A stretch of 64,000 nt of DNA from JANNVZ01 sp046155615 (GTDB lineage Bacteria > Bacteroidota > Bacteroidia > Flavobacteriales_D > Sanyastnellaceae), in NCBI GenBank assembly GCA_046155615.1, contig JBJXFP010000175.1:1-64000 (forward strand). The letters run 5' to 3'. This document shows, piece after piece, positions 42,275 through 51,751 of this stretch. The notes under the pieces were generated by a model. The model was not told the origin of the DNA. It ran no database searches and worked only from the letters and a program-made list of their open reading frames with translations. The translations under genes and the position numbers were made by a program. Numbering within the stretch: the first letter of the stretch is position 1; each line of letters starts with the position of its first letter.

Positions 42275-42826
42275 ATGGACTACAACATCATCAAATCGCT
42301 GCACATCATATTTGTTGTTACCTGGTTTGCGGGGCTGTTCTATATGTTTCGTTTGTTTGTTTACCATGCAGAGGCTGCCAGGAAGGATGAGCCGGCACGG
42401 AGCATTTTGATGAATCAATACAGCATGATGGAGAAGCGCCTGTGGTATGCGATAGCGTGGCCTTCGTGCGTACTTACACTGTTGTTTGGCCTGTGGTTGT
42501 TGTGGCTTGCACCGCACTGGCTGAAGGAGCCGTGGATGCATATCAAGCTGTTGTTTGTGGTGTTGCTTTTTCTCTACCAACTATACGGTGAGCGTGTGCT
42601 GAAACGGATAGGGGAGAATGCGATGCAGTTTACTTCGATACAAATGCGGCTGCTGAACGAAGTGCCAACTGTAATACTTATTGCTGTGATTTTCCTTGTG
42701 GTGATGAAGCGTGAGATACACTGGATATGGGGCACACTGGCCATATTGGTGATAGGGGGGATACTTACTTTTTTTGTGATGCGGTATAAGAAGAGGAGGG
42801 AGGAATCCGGCACCAACGAAAGCTGA
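42275..42826 (+). CDS. hemJ: protoporphyrinogen IX oxidase HemJ
   Basis: This 183-residue inner-membrane protein has four transmembrane helices: about 6-26, 56-78, 83-103 and 124-160. The first helix carries His10 in KSLHIIFVVTWFAGLFYM, the conserved heme-ligand position, and the family Lys is in MHIKLLFVVLL. It oxidises protoporphyrinogen to protoporphyrin in heme synthesis. The stop codon is one base from the stop of the helicase gene (42,826/42,828), so the two are convergent without a visible terminator. Start at 42,275 is exact by family. Confidence 0.95.
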   Translation: MDYNIIKSLHIIFVVTWFAGLFYMFRLFVYHAEAARKDEPARSILMNQYSMMEKRLWYAIAWPSCVLTLLFGLWLLWLAPHWLKEPWMHIKLLFVVLLFLYQLYGERVLKRIGENAMQFTSIQMRLLNEVPTVILIAVIFLVVMKREIHWIWGTLAILVIGGILTFFVMRYKKRREESGTNES

Positions 42827-42827
42827 A

Positions 42828-44078
42828 TCAGCGTTTGGTTGTTCTGCCTTTGCCTCCGCGATTACCCATAGGTTTTTTATTGCCACCTCTTCGACTATTC
42901 GTGTTTTGAGGTCTTACCGCAGAAGGTTTGTATTCAGGCACGGGACCTAATTCAGCGGGCATGGATAGTTTCTCTATTGTGTTTTCTATGAGTGTTTCTA
43001 TTCTGCGGAATGCAGGCTGGTCTTTGATGGATATGAGTGTAAGGGCTTCGCCTTTGCGCTGGGCACGTGCTGTGCGGCCCACGCGGTGCACGTAGTCTTC
43101 GGCATCGCGCGGCACATCGTAGTTCACTACCAAGTCTAAGTTGTCTATATCAATTCCACGGCTTATTACATCAGTAGCCACCAATATGCTGATGGATCGG
43201 CTTCTGAAGTTTTGCATCACCTCCTCGCGCTGTTGTTGTTCCAGATCGCTGCTGATGCGGCCTACATTGAGCTTAGCATTTTTTAGTTTTTGATAGAGTG
43301 TAGTCACTTCCTGTTTGCGGCTGCAAAAGACAATGATGCTGTAGTCTTTTCTTTCCGGATTGCTGAGGAGGTTCAGCATCAGTGGCAGTTTTTGTTCTTC
43401 ATACAAAACAAAAGCACCTTGCTTGACACCCGATGCGGGTTTTGCCATGGCTATGTTGACACGAACAGGATCATTCATGAAAGTGTTGCCGAGCCTGGCT
43501 ATGCCTTCAGGCATGGTGGCGCTGAACATAAGTGTTTGCCTGTCTTTGTTTAATGCATTGATGATGCGCGTGAGGTCGGGGAGGAAGCCCATGTCCAACA
43601 TGCGGTCGGCCTCATCGAGGACAAGGAAACGCAGTTGGCGAAAGTTGATTTGCCCAACGTTGATGTGTGACAAGAGCCTGCCGGGGGTTGCGATAATGAC
43701 ATCTACTCCGCTGGCAATGGCCAATTGTTCGCGGGTGAAGTCTGCGCCATCACCACCACCATAGACCGCGATGCTGTTGGCCCCGGTGAAGTAGCTGTAG
43801 CCCTGTATGGCTTGTTCTATCTGCAGTGCGAGTTCGCGTGTGGGCACTACTACCAGAGCCTGTGTGTAATTGTGATGGCCATGATCCATTATCATATTGA
43901 GCACGGGCAACATGAATGCGGCTGTTTTGCCTGTGCCTGTCTGGGCTATTGCCATGAGGTCGCGTCCGGCCAGTATGTGTGGTATTGCCTGCTCCTGTAT
44001 GGGAGAGGCGGTTTTGAAATTCATGTAGCCAATGGCTTCGAGTAATTCAGGATGCAGGTTGAGTTCAGAAAATTCCAC
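42828..44078 (-). CDS. DEAD-box RNA helicase, RhlE type
   Basis: This 416-residue cytosolic RNA helicase has the Q motif (TASPIQEQAIPHI), motif I AQTGTGKT, Ia PTRELA, Ib TPGR, II DEAD, III SAT, V ATDVISRGID and VI HRVGRTAR. A basic Gly/Arg/Lys tail (PMGNRGGKGRTTKR) follows. It remodels RNA, probably ribosome precursors or cold-shock mRNAs. It is convergent with hemJ. A 165-base gap to rpsA holds only a terminator for rpsA. Confidence 0.94.
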   Translation of the reverse strand: MEFSELNLHPELLEAIGYMNFKTASPIQEQAIPHILAGRDLMAIAQTGTGKTAAFMLPVLNMIMDHGHHNYTQALVVVPTRELALQIEQAIQGYSYFTGANSIAVYGGGDGADFTREQLAIASGVDVIIATPGRLLSHINVGQINFRQLRFLVLDEADRMLDMGFLPDLTRIINALNKDRQTLMFSATMPEGIARLGNTFMNDPVRVNIAMAKPASGVKQGAFVLYEEQKLPLMLNLLSNPERKDYSIIVFCSRKQEVTTLYQKLKNAKLNVGRISSDLEQQQREEVMQNFRSRSISILVATDVISRGIDIDNLDLVVNYDVPRDAEDYVHRVGRTARAQRKGEALTLISIKDQPAFRRIETLIENTIEKLSMPAELGPVPEYKPSAVRPQNTNSRRGGNKKPMGNRGGKGRTTKR

Positions 44079-44188
44079 AGGTTGATGTTGCGTTTCTTAA
44101 TTGGAAAAAATATTTGTCGAATGTATTGTGGGCCGTGCAGCTGATTGAGCGTTGTGTGCATTGTATTCAACACTGCATTGCAAAAAAG

Positions 44189-44216
44189 AAAAAGGCTGTG
44201 TTGCCACAGCCTTTTT
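44189..44216 (-). terminator. intrinsic terminator of rpsA
   Basis: AAAAAGGCTGTG-TTGC-CACAGCCTTTTT, a 12-bp stem with T-tail, lies 28 bases after the rpsA stop. It is symmetric and would also work in the other direction. Confidence 0.85.
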
Positions 44217-44243
44217 ACATAGTCATTCATTTTGTATGAAGCA

Positions 44244-46289
44244 TCACTCCGCAGTTTCGGTAGTGCTGCCACCATCCATTTTCTCTTTCAGGTCGCTCAG
44301 TACGGAGAGGTCGCCCAGGGTAGATTTTTCAACCTGAGCATTCACCGCGCGCACTGCCTGCGAATCACCTTCGCTCGGGCCATCCTTCTTCTTGCCTGCA
44401 CCACCTCTGTTGCCGCCTTTTTTGGCTGCTCCATCATTGGCTGATGTTGCACTCTCTTCCTGCCATGTTGCGGTGTGGCTCACATTTATCTTACGCAAGT
44501 TCTTGTTGAACTCAAGTATCACAAATTCGAGTGTTTCTTCTGTTTTTGCAGTGCTTCCATCTGCTTTCTTCATGTTTTTAGTCATGCAGAAACCTTCGAG
44601 TCCATAAGGCAAAGTAACGATGCCGTGGTTGCCCTCTTTGCGCACAATGGTTCCTTGGTGTCTGCTGCCTTCAACGAATACAGTTTCGAACACGTCCCAT
44701 GGGTTTTCTTCCATTTGTTTGTGTCCAAGGCTTATTCTGCGGTTTTCCTTGTCTAATTCAAGTACTACCACATCCATGTTGTCACCAATAGCGCAGAACT
44801 CTGAAGGGTGTTTTATCTTCTTGCTCCAGCTCAGGTCGCTGATGTGTACAAGACCATCAATACCATCAGCCAATTCGCAGAATACACCGAAGTTGGTGAA
44901 GGCGCGCACCTTTGCAGTGTGCTTGCTGTCCACTCCGAAGCGACTCTCGATGTTGTTCCATGGGTCTTCTGTCAGTTGCTTCATACCCAGAGAGAGCTTG
45001 CGCTCCTCTTTATCAACAGAGAGTACTACCACATCTACTTCTTGTCCCACTTTCAGGAAATCTTGTGCGCTGCGCAAATGAGTGCTCCAGCTCATCTCAC
45101 TCACGTGTATGAGGCCTTCCACTCCTGCTGCTACTTCCACAAAAGCACCATAGTCAGCCAACACCACTACTTTTCCTTTCATGCGTGTGCCTTCAATGAG
45201 TTGTTCGCTGAGGCCTTCCCATGGGTGCGGGCTCAATTGTTTCATACCAAGAGCTATGCGCTTCTTGTCATCATCAAAGTCAAGTATTACCACATTGATT
45301 TTGTCGTCAAGCTTCACCACTTCTTCAGGGTGGTTGATACGTCCCCAGCTGAGGTCTGTGATGTGTATGAGTCCGTCCACACCACCAAGGTCAACAAATA
45401 CACCGTAGGTAGTTATGTTCTTCACGATACCCTCCAGCACCTGGCCTTTCTCCAGGCCGCTCATTATTTGTTTCTTCTGCTCTTCCAGTTCTGCCTCTAT
45501 GAGTGCCTTGTGGCTTACCACCACATTCTTGAATTCTGTGTTGATTTTCACAACTTTCAGTTCCATCACTTTGCCTACATAGATATCGTAGTCGCGAATG
45601 GGTTTCACATCAATCTGTGAGCCTGGCAAGAATGCTTCTATTCCGAATACATCGACAATGAGTCCGCCTTTGGTACGGCATTTCACGTCACCTTTAATGA
45701 TTTCACCACTTTCGAGCGCGGCATTCACATTGCCCCATGCGCTAAACAGGCGTGCTGTTTTGTGCGATACGATGAGCTGTCCGTTTTTGTCTTCCTGTTG
45801 TTCTACAAACACAGGTACTCGGTCGCCCACAGCCAGATCGGGGTTGTAGCGAAACTCAGTGACTGCAATAACACCTTCGCTTTTGGCACCAAGGTTTATC
45901 ACCACTTCTTTTTTGTTCAAAGAAACTACGGTGCCTTCAACCACTTCGCGCTCAGCCATTGTGCTCAGTGTATCTTCATACACCTTGTCCAATTTGCTGC
46001 GTTCGTCCGGCTCATATCCACCTGATGCTTCATAGGCATCCCAGTTGAATTCGCCTTTTTCGTTCAGAAAGGCTTGATCGTCAGCTGTGCTGTAAAGCTC
46101 CAGTGGTTCTTCCGCGCCCACTTCTTCTTCGGCTACTGCTACCGCTACCGGTTCTGCTACTGTTGTTGGTTCTGCCTCTGTTGATTCAACTTCGGCAATT
46201 GTTTCGGTTCCCTCTGCAGTGATTTCTGCATTTATTTCAGGTTCCAGATTTTCGGCTTCTTCAGCCTTTACTCTTTTAGATTCGGCCAT
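44244..46289 (-). CDS. rpsA: 30S ribosomal protein S1
   Basis: This 681-residue protein has an acidic, Ala/Glu/Val-rich N-terminal extension of about 105 residues, then six S1-type OB repeats (e.g. VEGTVVSLNKKEVVINLGAK, VLEGIVKNITTYGVFVDLGG, GLIHVSEMSW, KVRAFTNFGVFCELADG). It ends in a Gly/Lys-rich linker and a Ser-Thr-Glu tail. S1 binds mRNA leaders to the 30S subunit; Bacteroidota lack strong Shine-Dalgarno use. The extra N- and C-terminal parts lengthen it from the 557 of E. coli. Several GKKxSLGMKQL repeats between OB folds are the usual S1 linkers. It is monocistronic, with a terminator just after it. Confidence 0.95.
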   Translation of the reverse strand: MAESKRVKAEEAENLEPEINAEITAEGTETIAEVESTEAEPTTVAEPVAVAVAEEEVGAEEPLELYSTADDQAFLNEKGEFNWDAYEASGGYEPDERSKLDKVYEDTLSTMAEREVVEGTVVSLNKKEVVINLGAKSEGVIAVTEFRYNPDLAVGDRVPVFVEQQEDKNGQLIVSHKTARLFSAWGNVNAALESGEIIKGDVKCRTKGGLIVDVFGIEAFLPGSQIDVKPIRDYDIYVGKVMELKVVKINTEFKNVVVSHKALIEAELEEQKKQIMSGLEKGQVLEGIVKNITTYGVFVDLGGVDGLIHITDLSWGRINHPEEVVKLDDKINVVILDFDDDKKRIALGMKQLSPHPWEGLSEQLIEGTRMKGKVVVLADYGAFVEVAAGVEGLIHVSEMSWSTHLRSAQDFLKVGQEVDVVVLSVDKEERKLSLGMKQLTEDPWNNIESRFGVDSKHTAKVRAFTNFGVFCELADGIDGLVHISDLSWSKKIKHPSEFCAIGDNMDVVVLELDKENRRISLGHKQMEENPWDVFETVFVEGSRHQGTIVRKEGNHGIVTLPYGLEGFCMTKNMKKADGSTAKTEETLEFVILEFNKNLRKINVSHTATWQEESATSANDGAAKKGGNRGGAGKKKDGPSEGDSQAVRAVNAQVEKSTLGDLSVLSDLKEKMDGGSTTETAE

Positions 46290-46570
46290 GGCGGCTTTGG
46301 TCTTGTATCTTGCTTCGGGCCTTATTGGGGCGCGGCATCCGATTGTTAAAGCAAGAGGGGGTTTACTTTTTTTTTATTGCACAGGCCTGATGCTTCACCT
46401 GTGAATTTCAGCTACAAACCCGCTGAATTTTTTTTGGGGGTCGCGAATATACATGACCCCTGTTAGCTGTGCATCAAATTTTTAATAGCGTGGAAGTGAG
46501 TTTTGCAAGCACACAGAAAAACTTTGGGGTGGATGCTTCACTTAGTACAATGTGGGAACATCATTGCAGC
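46290..46570. other. gene-free stretch between rpsA and the lipoprotein gene
   Basis: These 281 bases hold the leader of rpsA (minus) and the leader of the gene at 46,571 (plus). The only structures I see are a CACAGG/CCTGTG hairpin at 46,380-46,403 next to a poly-T/poly-A run, and no clear -7 box. A frame from 46,469 runs into the lipoprotein gene but lacks signal features before 46,571. Confidence 0.5.
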
Positions 46571-47038
46571 ATGAAAAAGATTTTGATAGTCATGATGACC
46601 TGTGCAGCCTTAGTGGCCTGCAACAACACAGCTCAAAACACAACTGACCCTGCCGCAGCACAGCCCACACAGCAAGCCGCATTAAATACTGATCCTATCC
46701 CATACTACCAGGGCAAAGGGAATAAAACATTATGCAGCCTTTCCATGAACATGAATGTGAAAGGTGGCTATGAAGTCACTTTTATTGCAGGAGATGACAC
46801 ATGGACAGGCACATTCCAGAAGTCATCGTTGTATGCAGATGGTAAGGCAATAGTGAAAAGCAATGAAGTATTGCTGACAGGCACTCTGGAAGGAGCAGAT
46901 GCAGGCGAGGCAACAACCATCAGCATTTTTGGGGAACCATGCACTGATGATGAAGGGAAATTGCACGGTTCAAGATTTGTCGTTAATAAAGGAAATACGG
47001 ATCTCCGCTTTAACGGTTGTGGTGACTATATAGAATAG
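46571..47038 (+). CDS. small lipoprotein of unknown function
   Basis: I place the start at ATG 46,571 since the signal peptide (MKKILIVMMTCAALVAC, lipobox LVA|C) begins there, giving 155 residues. After a Thr/Ala/Gln linker the body is beta-rich (GYEVTFIAGDDTWTGTF, ATTISIFGEPCTDDEG, NGCGDYIE) with three Cys. I do not recognise the family. It stands 60 bases before gcvT on the same strand. Confidence 0.7.
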   Translation: MKKILIVMMTCAALVACNNTAQNTTDPAAAQPTQQAALNTDPIPYYQGKGNKTLCSLSMNMNVKGGYEVTFIAGDDTWTGTFQKSSLYADGKAIVKSNEVLLTGTLEGADAGEATTISIFGEPCTDDEGKLHGSRFVVNKGNTDLRFNGCGDYIE

Positions 47039-47098
47039 CAAGGCAGATATTCGCAGCCATCAAATCAATTTCAATAATCAATTCAGCAAACAAATTCA

Positions 47099-48205
47099 AT
47101 GGAAACAGCAACTGAACTTAAGAATACAGCACTCACTCATATACACCAGGCACTGGGGGCCAAACTTGTGCCCTTCGCTGGTTACAATATGCCCGTGCAG
47201 TACAGCGGACTTTTAGACGAACACAATGCGGTGCGGAACTCACTTGGTGTTTTTGATGTCAGCCACATGGGTGAATTTCTGGTGCGTGGTAAGGATGCGC
47301 TGGCTTTGATTCAACATATCACTACCAACGATGTATCAAAATTAGTAGATGGCAAAGTGCAGTATTCATGCATGCCCAATGGCAAGGGCGGAATTGTAGA
47401 TGATTTGCTGGTATATAGATTCAATGAAGAATTATATATGCTGGTAGTAAATGCAAGCAACATAGAAAAAGACTGGAACTGGATAACAGCCAACAACACT
47501 TGGGCCGATGCAATACTTGAAGACCACAGCGACAAAACATCACTGCTTGCAGTGCAAGGACCGAAAGCTCTGGAGGCCATGCAAAAACTTACATCCATGC
47601 AGCTCGTTGGTCGCGAGTATTACACCTTCGACATGGGAACCTTTGCAGGTATTGACAATGTAGTGGTGTCAACCACAGGATACACCGGTGCTGGCGGCTG
47701 CGAGATTTATTTCCCAAATGAAGTGGCAGAACAAACGTGGCGTGCCGTGATGGAAGCAGGTGCTGAATTTGGAATAAAACCCATAGGGCTTGGCGCCCGC
47801 GATACCTTAAGGCTCGAAATGGGCTTCTGCCTATATGGCAACGACATAGACGACACCACTTCGCCCATTGAGGCCGGCCTCGGATGGATTACAAAATTCA
47901 CAAAGGAATTTGTGGACAGTGAAGTATTGAAGGCGCAAAAAACAAATGGCGTGAGCAGAAAGTTAGTCGGATTTGAATTGATAGATAAAGGTATTCCGCG
48001 CCATGGCTATGAGGTAGTGGATGCTGCAATGAATGCGATAGGTGTAGTAACCAGTGGCACACAAAGTCCTTCGCTGAACAAGCCCATTGGCATGGCATAC
48101 GTGCCAACCGGACTTTCTAAACCAGGCAGCGAAATCCTTATAAGCATCAGGGGCAAAGCACTAAAGGCTGTGGTGACTGCATTGCCTTTTTACAAACCTT
48201 CTTAA
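47099..48205 (+). CDS. gcvT: aminomethyltransferase (glycine cleavage T protein)
   Basis: This 368-residue THF-dependent T protein has the folate-binding barrel: YNMPVQYSG, FDVSHMGEFLVRG with the catalytic Asp region, VDDLLVYRF, LLAVQGP, and STTGYTGAGGCEIYF near residue 180. It releases ammonia and passes the methylene group from glycine to tetrahydrofolate. GcvH and GcvP are not nearby. It is followed by comB after 56 bases, on the same strand. Confidence 0.95.
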   Translation: METATELKNTALTHIHQALGAKLVPFAGYNMPVQYSGLLDEHNAVRNSLGVFDVSHMGEFLVRGKDALALIQHITTNDVSKLVDGKVQYSCMPNGKGGIVDDLLVYRFNEELYMLVVNASNIEKDWNWITANNTWADAILEDHSDKTSLLAVQGPKALEAMQKLTSMQLVGREYYTFDMGTFAGIDNVVVSTTGYTGAGGCEIYFPNEVAEQTWRAVMEAGAEFGIKPIGLGARDTLRLEMGFCLYGNDIDDTTSPIEAGLGWITKFTKEFVDSEVLKAQKTNGVSRKLVGFELIDKGIPRHGYEVVDAAMNAIGVVTSGTQSPSLNKPIGMAYVPTGLSKPGSEILISIRGKALKAVVTALPFYKPS

Positions 48206-48261
48206 TCTAAGTTGAATATTTTGGGCAGCCCTAATAACTCAACTATTTTTTCACCAGACCA

Positions 48262-49044
48262 TTGACCACCCAACTTGCCGATAGAAAACTGGTAGAGGTG
48301 TGCTATACACCCGGCCAATATCATTTGTATGAGAAGAACTTTGAAGTGGTAGTGGTGATAGATGTGTTGCGCGCCACAAGCGCCATCACAACGGGTCTGT
48401 ATTATGGTATAGACAAAATAATTCCGGTTGGCACCATAGAAGAGGCACTTGAATGGAAGAAAAAAGGATTCATAGTAGGTGCAGAGCGAGACGGACAAGT
48501 GGTGGAAGGCTTTGACTTTGGTAACTCCCCTTATGCGTACATGAACGAGGATATGGTGGGAAAAACAGTAGTGCTCACCACAACAAATGGCACCAAAGCC
48601 ATCAACATAGCCAAAGAGAAGCACGTAGTGATAGGCTGCCTTAACAACCTGAGCCTGCTATGCGACTGGTTGGTGAAGGAACACAAAAACACGCTGATAT
48701 TAGCCAGTGGCTGGAAGGACAAGGTAAATCTGGAAGACACGATTTGTGGCGGAGCGATTGCCGACATATTGCTGGAGACGCGAAAATTCAGGAGCGATGA
48801 GGACAGCACCGTAGCTGCCAAGTTTATTTTTCGCAGTGCAAGGGAACATTTGTGGAGCTTCCTACGCTCATCATCGCATCGCAGGCGGCTCATCAAGCTG
48901 AACATACAGCGAGATGTAAAGTATTGCCTCACGCTGGATACCGTGCCCTGCATACCAGTGCTTAAGGATGGAGCACTCGTAAAACTGGAGTATGAACCAC
49001 AGGGCTACATCACCTCTGCTTTGAATGCCATAGAAAGGCAATAG
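48262..49044 (+). CDS. comB: 2-phosphosulfolactate phosphatase family protein (ComB)
   Basis: This 260-residue protein has the ComB fold: VVVVIDVLRATSAITTGLYY at the N-terminus, FDFGNSPY, VLTTTNGTKAI near residue 110 and ASGWKDKVNLEDTICGG. The enzyme dephosphorylates 2-phosphosulfolactate in the coenzyme-M route of archaea; the role in bacteria without CoM is unclear. No ATG fits, so it starts at TTG 48,262 (a stop lies upstream in frame). It lies between gcvT and a nuclease-like gene on one strand. Confidence 0.85.
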   Translation: MTTQLADRKLVEVCYTPGQYHLYEKNFEVVVVIDVLRATSAITTGLYYGIDKIIPVGTIEEALEWKKKGFIVGAERDGQVVEGFDFGNSPYAYMNEDMVGKTVVLTTTNGTKAINIAKEKHVVIGCLNNLSLLCDWLVKEHKNTLILASGWKDKVNLEDTICGGAIADILLETRKFRSDEDSTVAAKFIFRSAREHLWSFLRSSSHRRRLIKLNIQRDVKYCLTLDTVPCIPVLKDGALVKLEYEPQGYITSALNAIERQ

Positions 49045-49052
49045 AAACCAAC

Positions 49053-50063
49053 ATGAGGCAAATCACAAGAAAATCAACGATACTTTTTACATCCGTTCTG
49101 GTTGTTTGCTTATTTACTGCATTTATTCCTGACACCCATACTTGCCAACATGCCACCTGGGGTTTTTTCGGACATAAAAAAATAAATGAACTGGCCATCT
49201 ACACTCTACCGGAAGAGATGTTCGGTTTTTACAAAGCACACATGGACTACCTGATAGAGCACAGTGTGGATCCCGACAAGCGCAGGTATGGAGTAGTGGG
49301 CGAGGCTGAATGCCATTACATAGATATGGATCGTTATGCCGATTCGTTGCACCCGAATCCTTTTGACAATGTGCCACGCAGATGGATAGATGCAGTGGCC
49401 AAATACTCCGAAGATTCATTGCGAGCACACGGCATAGTGCCCTGGAATATTTACAACGTAGAGCAAAAACTCACTGAAGCTTTTCGCAAAAAAGACGTAT
49501 TGCGCATATTGCGATTGTCTGCCGAAATAGGCCATTACATTGGCGATGCACATGTGCCATTGCACACCACGAGCAACTACAACGGCCAAAAAACAAATCA
49601 GCGTGGCATACACGGTTTTTGGGAAAGCCGATTGCCGGAGTTGTATTCCACGGACTACGATTTTTTTGTAGGTAAAGCCAACTACATCAAAGCACCGCTC
49701 AACTATATATGGGAGCGTATTGGTGAGAGTTATGCATGTGTGGATAGTGTACTTGGCTTTGAGCAGAGTCTCAATGGTTCGTTTGCCAACGATCGCAAGT
49801 ACTCCTACGAGTCGCGGGGCAACACCAGCATGAAGGTGTATAGCGAAGAATACAGCCGGGCATACAGTGAAATGCTTGACGGGCAGGTAGAGCGAAGGAT
49901 GCAGTCGGCAGTGCTTACTGTTGGAAGTTTTTGGTACACTGCATGGGCCGATGCAGGTAGTCCTGACCTGCTTCCTTTTGTCAATATCAATCTGCAAGAA
50001 TTAGCTGATACCTCACAAATCAGTGTAGGTCAGGACAACATCAAAGTGCGCGATCATGAATGA
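49053..50063 (+). CDS. exported zinc-dependent phospholipase C/S1-P1 nuclease-like protein
   Basis: This 336-residue protein has a signal peptide ending near HTC, so the mature start is close to the conserved WGFFGHKKIN. The S1/P1-nuclease and bacterial phospholipase C zinc site is built by Trp1, His in WGFFGHK, HYIDMD, and the run AEIGHYIGDAHVPLHTTSNY with HGFWES. All expected His and Asp are present, so the trinuclear zinc site should be intact. Substrate (nucleic acid or phospholipid) cannot be decided. It follows comB by 8 bases. Confidence 0.88.
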   Translation: MRQITRKSTILFTSVLVVCLFTAFIPDTHTCQHATWGFFGHKKINELAIYTLPEEMFGFYKAHMDYLIEHSVDPDKRRYGVVGEAECHYIDMDRYADSLHPNPFDNVPRRWIDAVAKYSEDSLRAHGIVPWNIYNVEQKLTEAFRKKDVLRILRLSAEIGHYIGDAHVPLHTTSNYNGQKTNQRGIHGFWESRLPELYSTDYDFFVGKANYIKAPLNYIWERIGESYACVDSVLGFEQSLNGSFANDRKYSYESRGNTSMKVYSEEYSRAYSEMLDGQVERRMQSAVLTVGSFWYTAWADAGSPDLLPFVNINLQELADTSQISVGQDNIKVRDHE

Positions 50064-50071
50064 TTGCAAAG

Positions 50072-51085
50072 TCAGATTGTAACGCGTTTCACCTTTCTGT
50101 GCTTGCGCACATTGCCTGCTGCCCTGCGGGTTTTTTTCTTGTAGAATTTTGGTTCTGAAATGATGAGGTAATCCACCTTCAGCATGGCGAAGAAGTATCC
50201 ATCATTGTCAGTATGATCGCCCCGCTGCTGGCCCGGTGCAGTTACATAGTCAGGTAGTCCTCCATTCTGTTCGCCCAGCGAAGGATTGCTGAGGTATGCA
50301 GCCACCTCGCCATTCTTTTCACCCTGATACAAGGCTATGTCTGTAGGATTGTAATAGCTTGTACTCACATCATCTATATAGTCAGTAAACGTGTAGCGGT
50401 AAGTGGCTTCAAATCCGAAAGAAAATTGCCGGTGCAGCCTCACCATGTAGCTGAATCCGATGGGTACATTGAATTGCCACAAATTGTATTGCTTCGGGCC
50501 GTTTGGCATGCCCTGACCTTCGGTGCCCAGCGGATACAGGCTTACCCAGGTGCCGCGCAGTTCAGTTTTAGGATTGAAGTGGAAAATACCAATGCCTGCA
50601 AATGCGGTGAAGTAGCTGCCACGCACACGCCATGGAGAACCTTCGGCATCCTTACGCGATAGCTTGTACTGATGTCCCTTCTTAGCACCAATGCGTATCC
50701 AGAACTCAGCCATCATATCAAGCTCAAATATGTTGCTTCGGAAGTTGAGGTTTCGGTTTCTCCTGTATGCCTCTTTAGTCAGTTTGTCATCGCCTGAAAC
50801 CCGGCCATAGTTGAAGTTGACACGACCATAGAGATTTTTCATAAAAGCATGGCGTAAGCCTATGTAGGCTGCCATATTGAATTCTGTAATCTCCAGATCG
50901 CGAAAGTCGTTGGTGCCAACAGCATCTTTTCCACCAAGGTCGCCCAGAAAGTTGCTGGCTCCTATACCAAACTCAATATGATTGGGATAGCGCAAGTAGG
51001 CCTCTTCAGTAAAGAAGTCGAATTTCTGGCCGCAGGCAGCAACAGAGAACAGTAACACCGATATGGTTAAGGCAAAATTCTTCAC
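50072..51085 (-). CDS. outer-membrane beta-barrel protein (DUF6089-like)
   Basis: The start is set at GTG 51,085 (337 residues), since a full -33/-7 promoter sits at 51,098-51,128 and the signal peptide (KNFALTISVLLFSVAACGQ) begins there; TTG 51,127 would lie in the promoter. The protein opens PNHIEFGIGASNFLGDLGG and consists of amphipathic strands with aromatic ends (YGRVNFNYGRVSG, FTAFAGIGIFHFNPK, FSFGFEATYRYTFTDYIDD). It ends in a basic RRAAGNVRKHRKVKR tail. This is the Bacteroidota outer-membrane family often annotated DUF6089, function unknown. Confidence 0.85.
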   Translation of the reverse strand: MKNFALTISVLLFSVAACGQKFDFFTEEAYLRYPNHIEFGIGASNFLGDLGGKDAVGTNDFRDLEITEFNMAAYIGLRHAFMKNLYGRVNFNYGRVSGDDKLTKEAYRRNRNLNFRSNIFELDMMAEFWIRIGAKKGHQYKLSRKDAEGSPWRVRGSYFTAFAGIGIFHFNPKTELRGTWVSLYPLGTEGQGMPNGPKQYNLWQFNVPIGFSYMVRLHRQFSFGFEATYRYTFTDYIDDVSTSYYNPTDIALYQGEKNGEVAAYLSNPSLGEQNGGLPDYVTAPGQQRGDHTDNDGYFFAMLKVDYLIISEPKFYKKKTRRAAGNVRKHRKVKRVTI

Positions 51086-51097
51086 ACTGAATTTCTT

Positions 51098-51128
51098 CAA
51101 AAGTAAAAGCAGCAGCACGAATGTCAAA
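51098..51128 (-). promoter_or_regulatory. Bacteroidota-type promoter TTTG-N19-TACTTTTG
   Basis: TTTG (51,125-51,128) and TACTTTTG (51,098-51,105) are spaced exactly 19 bases, a full match to the primary-sigma consensus of this phylum. It drives the barrel gene and fixes its start at GTG 51,085. Confidence 0.75.
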
Positions 51129-51136
51129 AAAATGAG

Positions 51137-51673
51137 CTAAAGTCCATTTTTTTTGAAATATAAATGATGCAAAACGATTCCGGCACAAACAGCCACATTG
51201 AGCGAGTGCTTTGTGCCATGCTGGGCTATCTCAAGCGAGCTTTCGCAAAGGTCTATTGCGCGTTGCTGCACACCCTCCACCTCGTTGCCCAATACCAATG
51301 CTATGGGTTTTTGAAGTTCAGGCATGTACTGATGCAATGCTATGCTTTCAGAGGTTTGCTCAATAGCCACACATTGGTAACCCTTGTTTTTCAATGTTTG
51401 TAATGCAATACATACATCTTCTGCGCAACTCCAAACTACCGTTTCTGTCGCCCCAAGTGCAGTTTTCAAAATGTCGCGGTGAGGAGGTGCCGGTGTAAAG
51501 CCGCAACACACAATTTGCTGTACACGAAATGCATCAGCACTGCGAAAGATGCTTCCCACGTTGAGGGCACTGCGCACATTGTCCAACACAAGCACCATAT
51601 CATTTTTTGGCGCATCGGCAAATGCTGCTTTGTCCAATCTGTTCAGTTCATCGGTATTCAACTTTCTATTCAT
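51137..51673 (-). CDS. SpoU/TrmH-family RNA methyltransferase
   Basis: From ATG 51,673 (MNRKLNTDELNRLDK) the protein has 178 residues. The knotted SAM-binding motifs are VLDNVRSALNVGSIFRSADA (motif 1), ALVLGNEVEGV (motif 2), and HSLNVAVCAGIVLHHL (motif 3). It methylates a ribose 2'-O in tRNA or rRNA. Lack of an N-terminal substrate domain points to the small TrmL/TrmH-like type, but the target is not predictable. The in-frame extension to 51,718 would run into the terminator hairpin. Confidence 0.92.
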   Translation of the reverse strand: MNRKLNTDELNRLDKAAFADAPKNDMVLVLDNVRSALNVGSIFRSADAFRVQQIVCCGFTPAPPHRDILKTALGATETVVWSCAEDVCIALQTLKNKGYQCVAIEQTSESIALHQYMPELQKPIALVLGNEVEGVQQRAIDLCESSLEIAQHGTKHSLNVAVCAGIVLHHLYFKKNGL

Positions 51674-51693
51674 AGGCAAATCCGGCTGGCAAT

Positions 51694-51722
51694 AAAAAAG
51701 GCTTGCCGCAATTGGCAAGCCT
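51694..51722 (-). terminator. intrinsic terminator of the 121-residue exported protein gene
   Basis: AGGCTTGCC-GCAATT-GGCAAGCCT, with a T-run on the minus strand, lies 30 bases past the stop at 51,752. Confidence 0.85.
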
Positions 51723-51751
51723 GTGTGTGAATATTCAATTTAGAATCTTAA

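Noticed and set aside
44808..45620. 270-codon plus-strand open frame inside rpsA
   Set aside because: It lies fully antisense to the S1 repeats and has no signal or family pattern. The repeats of rpsA explain the long open frame.
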